17,682 nucleotides of DNA from an uncultured Clostridia bacterium (lineage in GTDB: Bacteria; Bacillota; Clostridia; Oscillospirales; Ruminococcaceae), in NCBI GenBank assembly GCA_947381875.1, contig CANCXY010000038.1, positions 1 to 17,682 of the forward strand, in the 5' to 3' direction. Below, piece by piece: positions 14,638 through 17,682 of the stretch. How positions within the stretch are numbered: position 1 is the first letter of the stretch; every line of letters begins with the position of its first letter. A program made the translations under genes and the position numbers. The notes under the pieces were generated by a model that ran no database searches, was not told where the DNA came from, and worked only from the letters and a program-made list of their open reading frames with translations.

Positions 14638-15908
14638 TGCGATACCTCCATTTGTACTTTCAGGTTTCCAAGCGCCGTCGCCTCGATGGGCAGCGCTATC
14701 ACCTTTTTATGGGCCTGTTCTTCCGTAAGGCGGTTCAGGAACGCATTCTTTGCACCGCCGCCCACGATATACAGTTTGTCATAGGTTTTTCCGGTGTTGT
14801 CCTCCAGCTCCCGGATGGCTTTCTCATAGCCCAGCGCCAGAGAGCGGTAGGCACAGCGGAAATAATCGCCGGGGCTTTGCGGCTTCGGATCCAGTGCGCC
14901 GTCAAACGCGGCGCGCATGCTCTCCGGTGAGAGGAACGCGGAATCCTCCGCGTCGACAATGCCCTCAAACGCGCTCTCCTCCGCCATTTTTACGACTTCG
15001 GGGAACGGCGTATCGGGGCAAAGCTCCCGCCGCAGCTCATTGATGAGCCACATGCCCATGATATTTTTCTGGTAGCGGTTATACCCGACACCGCCCTCAT
15101 TCGACCAGTTGGCCCGGCGGCTCTCCTCCCCAGTGATGGGTTTGTCTGTCTTGACGCCCAACAGCGACCATGTACCCGATGAAATATACATCTGCCGCCC
15201 TTCCATCGGGATCCCCTCGACGGCGGAACCGGTATCATGCGTAGCGCACAGCACTACTTTGATGCCGTCGTAACTGCCGATTACCGTACCCGGTGCCTGC
15301 GGCTTCGGGAAAAGCGCTTTGGGCAGGCCGAGCTTGTCCAGCAGCGCCACATCAAAATCCCCTGTCTGGGCGTTCAGCAGGCCCGTAGTGGTGGCCTCGG
15401 TATATTCGCAGGCTTTCACGCCCGTCAGGCGGTACATCAAATAGCAGGGCAGCATCAAAAAGCTGGTGACGCCCTCCAGCCGCCCGGCCATTTTGTCCGC
15501 GTACAACTGGTAGATGGTTGTGAACGGCTGGAACTGGCAGCCTGTATGGGCATACAGCTCCTCAAACGGAACCAGCGCATGCACCGCCTCAATGGCGGGT
15601 ATGGTGCGCCCGTCGCGGTACGCATAGCACGGCAGTACTGGCTCCTCGCCCCGCAGCAGCACATAATCGACGCCCCATGTATCAATGGAGAGGCTTTCGA
15701 TCGCGCCAAACTCGGCGCGTGCGGCGGCGATGCCTGTCTTTACCTCACGCAATAAACGTTCGGTATCCCAGGTGAGATGGCCGTCCTTTTCTTCGACACC
15801 GTTGGCAAAGCGATACACTTCCTTCGTCTCGACGCCGTTTTCCGTGCGCCAGCCGACGATATGGCGTCCGCTGGACGCGCCAATATCCACGGCAAGATAA
15901 TATTTCAA
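14634..15908 (-). CDS. rhaB: Rhamnulokinase, TTG start and short C-terminus
   Basis: The protein phosphorylates L-rhamnulose at O1 with ATP. It is a FGGY-family kinase with two ribonuclease-H-like domains: DIGASSGRHIVGW (8-20) is the N-terminal phosphate loop, THDTGSA (223-229) contains the probable catalytic Asp225, SSGTWSLLG (243-251) follows, and IVGGGAKN (381-388) is the C-terminal adenine-site loop. I place the start at the TTG at 15908, because AGGGAGGG (15915-15922) sits six bases upstream and the protein then begins at the normal family position (KYYLAVDIG). The upstream ATG at 15998 has no ribosome site. The 424-residue product ends at EATALGNLKVQMEVSQ, about 35-50 residues short of typical RhaB. 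That shortening is unusual but the gene is cleanly coupled to rhaA. Confidence 0.92.
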   Translation of the reverse strand: MKYYLAVDIGASSGRHIVGWRTENGVETKEVYRFANGVEEKDGHLTWDTERLLREVKTGIAAARAEFGAIESLSIDTWGVDYVLLRGEEPVLPCYAYRDGRTIPAIEAVHALVPFEELYAHTGCQFQPFTTIYQLYADKMAGRLEGVTSFLMLPCYLMYRLTGVKACEYTEATTTGLLNAQTGDFDVALLDKLGLPKALFPKPQAPGTVIGSYDGIKVVLCATHDTGSAVEGIPMEGRQMYISSGTWSLLGVKTDKPITGEESRRANWSNEGGVGYNRYQKNIMGMWLINELRRELCPDTPFPEVVKMAEESAFEGIVDAEDSAFLSPESMRAAFDGALDPKPQSPGDYFRCAYRSLALGYEKAIRELEDNTGKTYDKLYIVGGGAKNAFLNRLTEEQAHKKVIALPIEATALGNLKVQMEVSQ

Positions 15909-15914
15909 GGCGTT

Positions 15915-15922
15915 CCCTCCCT
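15915..15922 (-). promoter_or_regulatory. Ribosome-binding site fixing the rhaB TTG start
   Basis: AGGGAGGG on the minus strand lies six bases before the TTG at 15906-15908. No such site precedes the in-frame ATG at 15998, so the TTG is the likely initiation codon. The low-efficiency codon may tune kinase level in the coupled operon. Confidence 0.75.
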
Positions 15923-16019
15923 GCTTTACCGCAAAGCGGCAAAAGGTTTTTTCTTTTTTCAGCCCACACCCCTTGCGGGGAGCGTTTCTTGTTTCCAATT
16001 CATGGAGCCGATACCATTA

Positions 16020-16048
16020 TTGTACCATAAGAACAGTTCGTAAAGTTA
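16020..16048 (-). promoter_or_regulatory. Candidate rhaBAD promoter with extended -10
   Basis: A -10 TACAAT (16020-16025) is preceded by TGG, an extended -10 pattern. The -35 position (TAACTT, 16043-16048, 17-bp spacing) is poor, as expected for an activator-dependent promoter. Directly upstream, GAAAAAATTG (16050-16059) resembles sequences in the GH105 regulatory region. The leader of about 100 bases contains a CCCC-GCAA-GGGG hairpin (15970-15981) and a second CCGC/GCGG stem near 15930. Confidence 0.45.
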
Positions 16049-16080
16049 CCAATTTTTTCTTTGTTTCTTTGTATAAAACA

Positions 16081-16893
16081 TCAAATATTGACCATTGTGC
16101 CGCCGGGAATTTCAACCTTTTTGCCGTCGGCCTCGATCCAGACGGAACACGCGGAGGGGTTATACACACGGTCGCCAGCCGCTGTGAACTGCAACCGGTT
16201 CGCGGCGTCCATATAGTCGACGATCTCGATATTGGTGGCATACCAAATCCCCTCGTGCCCGGCCATTTTGGCGCAGAAATCCTCTATAACCTGCCAGTTG
16301 TCGTGCGTCGTGAATTCATAGCTGTGGCCCCAGACGTACATCAAATCAAGGTATTGCGTTTTGTGCCGCGCCAAGAACTGGTCGCCCCGGTTCAAAAGGT
16401 CCTGATTGTGATGACAGGTGCCCGCCCACGCGAACCAGTTGTCCGGCATACCAAAGCTGCCAGTGGTGGGCACGACGCGGGCATAGCGGATTCCGAGCAT
16501 AGGCAGCAGCTCCATGATCTGGGGGCTGTAGGAGCCGTTCGGATACGCGAGGCCCCGCACGGGCGCGGCGATGGCCTCCTCTAACTCCATGCGGTCGCGC
16601 AATACCTGGCGCGCCACCTGGTCGAGCGGGCAACGGGAAATGGTGGGATGCAAATAGGTGTGGCTGGCAATCTCATGTCCCTTGTAAAGCGCCGCATATT
16701 CCGACATGGGCACACGCTGAGGATCCGTTTTGATCCCTGCGTTCAGATTGAACGTGCCGCGCATGCCATATTGGTTAAACAGAGCCACAAGCCGCCTGTC
16801 CTCCTCGCGGCCATCATCATAACTGAACGTCAGCGCCTTGTGACGGCCGCCGGGAAAACAGGTGTAAATATTTTTGATTGGCTGTGCAAGCAT
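16081..16893 (-). CDS. CE4/NodB-type polysaccharide deacetylase, cytoplasmic
   Basis: The 270-residue protein has a NodB homology domain. Motif 1 is LTFSYDDG with Asp26 (base) and Asp27 (metal), motif 2 is SHTYLH with zinc ligands His78 and His82, motif 3 is RGLAYPNGSY (113-122), and WGHSYEF (188-194) contains the catalytic His190 candidate. A small C-terminal beta module (about 225-270) is added. There is no signal peptide, unlike peptidoglycan-acting members, so an imported acetylated oligosaccharide is the likely substrate; this is inference. The ATG at 16893 follows AGAGGA by seven bases. It lies between rhaB and a CE12 esterase, with a 172-base gap and a promoter before rhaB. Confidence 0.9.
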   Translation of the reverse strand: MLAQPIKNIYTCFPGGRHKALTFSYDDGREEDRRLVALFNQYGMRGTFNLNAGIKTDPQRVPMSEYAALYKGHEIASHTYLHPTISRCPLDQVARQVLRDRMELEEAIAAPVRGLAYPNGSYSPQIMELLPMLGIRYARVVPTTGSFGMPDNWFAWAGTCHHNQDLLNRGDQFLARHKTQYLDLMYVWGHSYEFTTHDNWQVIEDFCAKMAGHEGIWYATNIEIVDYMDAANRLQFTAAGDRVYNPSACSVWIEADGKKVEIPGGTMVNI

Positions 16894-16908
16894 AACAAAT
16901 CCTCTTTC

Positions 16909-16944
16909 CTTATACACGGAAAACCATATCAAAACAAGATATGG
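16909..16944 (-). promoter_or_regulatory. Candidate promoter of the deacetylase gene with overlapping inverted repeat
   Basis: The -10 TATAAG (16909-16914) and -35 TTGTTT (16932-16937) are 17 bp apart. CCATATC (16924-16930) and GATATGG (16938-16944) form a 7-bp inverted repeat with a 7-base centre, spanning the -35. This arrangement suits an operator, but no regulator can be assigned. A further perfect hairpin GCGCGGCAAT/ATTGCCGCGC (16946-16968) lies between it and the repeat element. Confidence 0.4.
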
Positions 16945-16970
16945 TGCGCGGCAATGAAATTGCCGCGCGT

Positions 16971-17098
16971 GATGGGTTTCCAAAGGGGGCTTGCCCCCTT
17001 TGGCAGAGTCCAGAGGCAGAGCCTCTGGCGGGTCCGGGCAGCGCCCGGCAGGATTCCAAAGGGCGGCGCCCTTTGGGCAGGTCCAGGCGGCAGCCCGG
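16971..17098 (-). repeat. Modular palindromic repeat, longest copy (A'-C'-A-B-C)
   Basis: Read on the minus strand this copy starts six bases after the stop of the partial esterase. It holds A' (CCAGGC 17083-17088 with GCCCGG 17093-17098, one wobble), C' (CCAAAGGGC 17056-17064 with GCCCTTTGG 17068-17076), A (CCGGGC 17034-17039 with GCCCGG 17043-17048), B (CCAGAGGC 17010-17017 with GCCTCTGG 17021-17028) and C (CCAAAGGGGGC 16980-16990 with GCCCCCTTTGG 16993-17003). The flank GATGGGTTT is at 16971-16979. It looks like a tandem of two partial units and contains every module seen in the deleted copy at 3615. Confidence 0.9.
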
Positions 17099-17104
17099 CG
17101 GGCG

Positions 17105-17682
17105 TCACACGCTGAACACGGCGCGCAGGTATGCAAGGCGCGGGTCGTCGCTCTGGCGCAGCAGCCTGGCAAAGGCTTCCGCTGTCCGGCGCGCGCCTTC
17201 GGCGATGAGGTGGACGCCGTCGGGCTGGAAGAACGCTGTTCCTGTTTTTTGGCACGCGGCCAGTACCGCCGCGCCGAGGGGCAGGCATGGGATTTGCGCT
17301 GCCTGCGCGAATTGCCGCATGGCGGCACTGTAGGGAGTGAGGTCGTCTTCAGGGTGGCCGTCTTTGTTCAGACGCGGGAGCGGCGTGGCAAGAATCATTT
17401 GCGCGCCCGCCTGCTGTGCGGCGTCGGCGTACTTTTGCAGGTACCCGGCAAAATCCGTCAGAGGCACGCGGCGCTCTGGATGGTTCTCATCGGCGTCGTT
17501 GCGGCCAAACTGTACAAGCAGGTAATCACCGGGCGCAAGCTGCGACGCCGCATCGGATAAGCGGCCCTCCTCTAAGAAGGTCCGGCTGCTGCGCGCGCCA
17601 ATGGCGCAGTTGTCAATACACAGTTCCGGCAGCGTGTACAGGCGCTCGTTGGGATATTCGCAGCCCTCGCGGCGGCTGACTG
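17105..17682 (-). CDS. CE12-type SGNH esterase, 5'-incomplete (runs off window)
   Basis: About 192 C-terminal residues are visible; the start and the catalytic-Ser block lie beyond the right edge. What remains matches rhamnogalacturonan acetylesterases: NCAIGARSSRTFLEEGRL (oxyanion Gly block), YLLVQFGRND (Asn block, with Arg in place of the more common His before Asn) and DGVHLIAEGA (catalytic Asp and His). The substrate would be O-acetyl groups on RG-I. It ends with TGA at 17105-17107, directly followed by the palindromic repeat. It is shorter and simpler than the multidomain CE12 protein at 7926-9574, so the locus has two esterases of this type. Confidence 0.87.
   Translation of the reverse strand, partial: VSRREGCEYPNERLYTLPELCIDNCAIGARSSRTFLEEGRLSDAASQLAPGDYLLVQFGRNDADENHPERRVPLTDFAGYLQKYADAAQQAGAQMILATPLPRLNKDGHPEDDLTPYSAAMRQFAQAAQIPCLPLGAAVLAACQKTGTAFFQPDGVHLIAEGARRTAEAFARLLRQSDDPRLAYLRAVFSV

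Noticed and set aside
3615..17098. CRISPR array or insertion sequence
   Set aside because: The repeats are dispersed singly between genes, are palindromic in modules, have no regular spacers and no cas or transposase genes nearby.

Overview
The window looks like a piece of chromosome from an anaerobic gut-type Clostridia, most likely an Oscillospiraceae/Ruminococcaceae relative. This rests on moderately high G+C, strong AGGAGG ribosome sites, clostridial-type rhamnose and pectin enzymes, a DUF6171 protein, and GC-rich palindromic intergenic repeats. The genus is an inference. No rRNA, tRNA, transposase or CRISPR array was seen.

The dominant theme is catabolism of rhamnogalacturonan-I (RG-I, the hairy region of pectin) and of L-rhamnose, with almost all genes on the minus strand. 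From high to low coordinates: a 5'-incomplete CE12-type SGNH esterase (17105-17682), a CE4/NodB deacetylase (16081-16893), the tightly overlapping rhaB-rhaA-rhaD operon (12569-15908), a plus-strand 66-residue membrane protein (12216-12416), a plus-strand AraC-type regulator (11077-12039), then a divergent minus-strand run. That run is GH105 unsaturated rhamnogalacturonyl hydrolase (9575-10624), a frameshifted CE12 esterase with extra domains (7926-9574), a GH112 phosphorylase (5652-7811), a GH51 arabinofuranosidase (3973-5454), a DUF6171 Cys-rich protein (3710-3973), an aldo/keto reductase (2584-3561) and L-rhamnose mutarotase rhaM (2251-2568). An ftsH-like membrane protease (153-2063) closes the left end and looks functionally separate.

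Proposed flow, from known family activities: imported RG-I fragments are deacetylated (CE12), their unsaturated galacturonyl end is removed (GH105), arabinose is trimmed (GH51), and Gal-beta-1,4-Rha is phosphorolysed to Gal-1-phosphate plus rhamnose (GH112). Rhamnose then passes through RhaM, RhaA, RhaB and RhaD to DHAP and lactaldehyde, which the aldo/keto reductase may reduce. None of the polysaccharide-active enzymes with a visible N-terminus has a signal peptide, so the degradation appears cytoplasmic. The importer and any extracellular lyase are not in the window.

The most unusual non-coding signal is a modular family of nested palindromes (five copies: 1-39, 3615-3708, 5546-5625, 12047-12123, 16971-17098). 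The four complete copies start 2-26 bases after a stop codon and always run in the same module order relative to the upstream gene, suggesting a 3'-UTR element. Other oddities are a one-base frameshift in the CE12 gene, an S-layer-homology-like tail on that apparently cytoplasmic esterase, a TTG-started and C-terminally short RhaB, and a C10 tract near the 3' end of the regulator gene.
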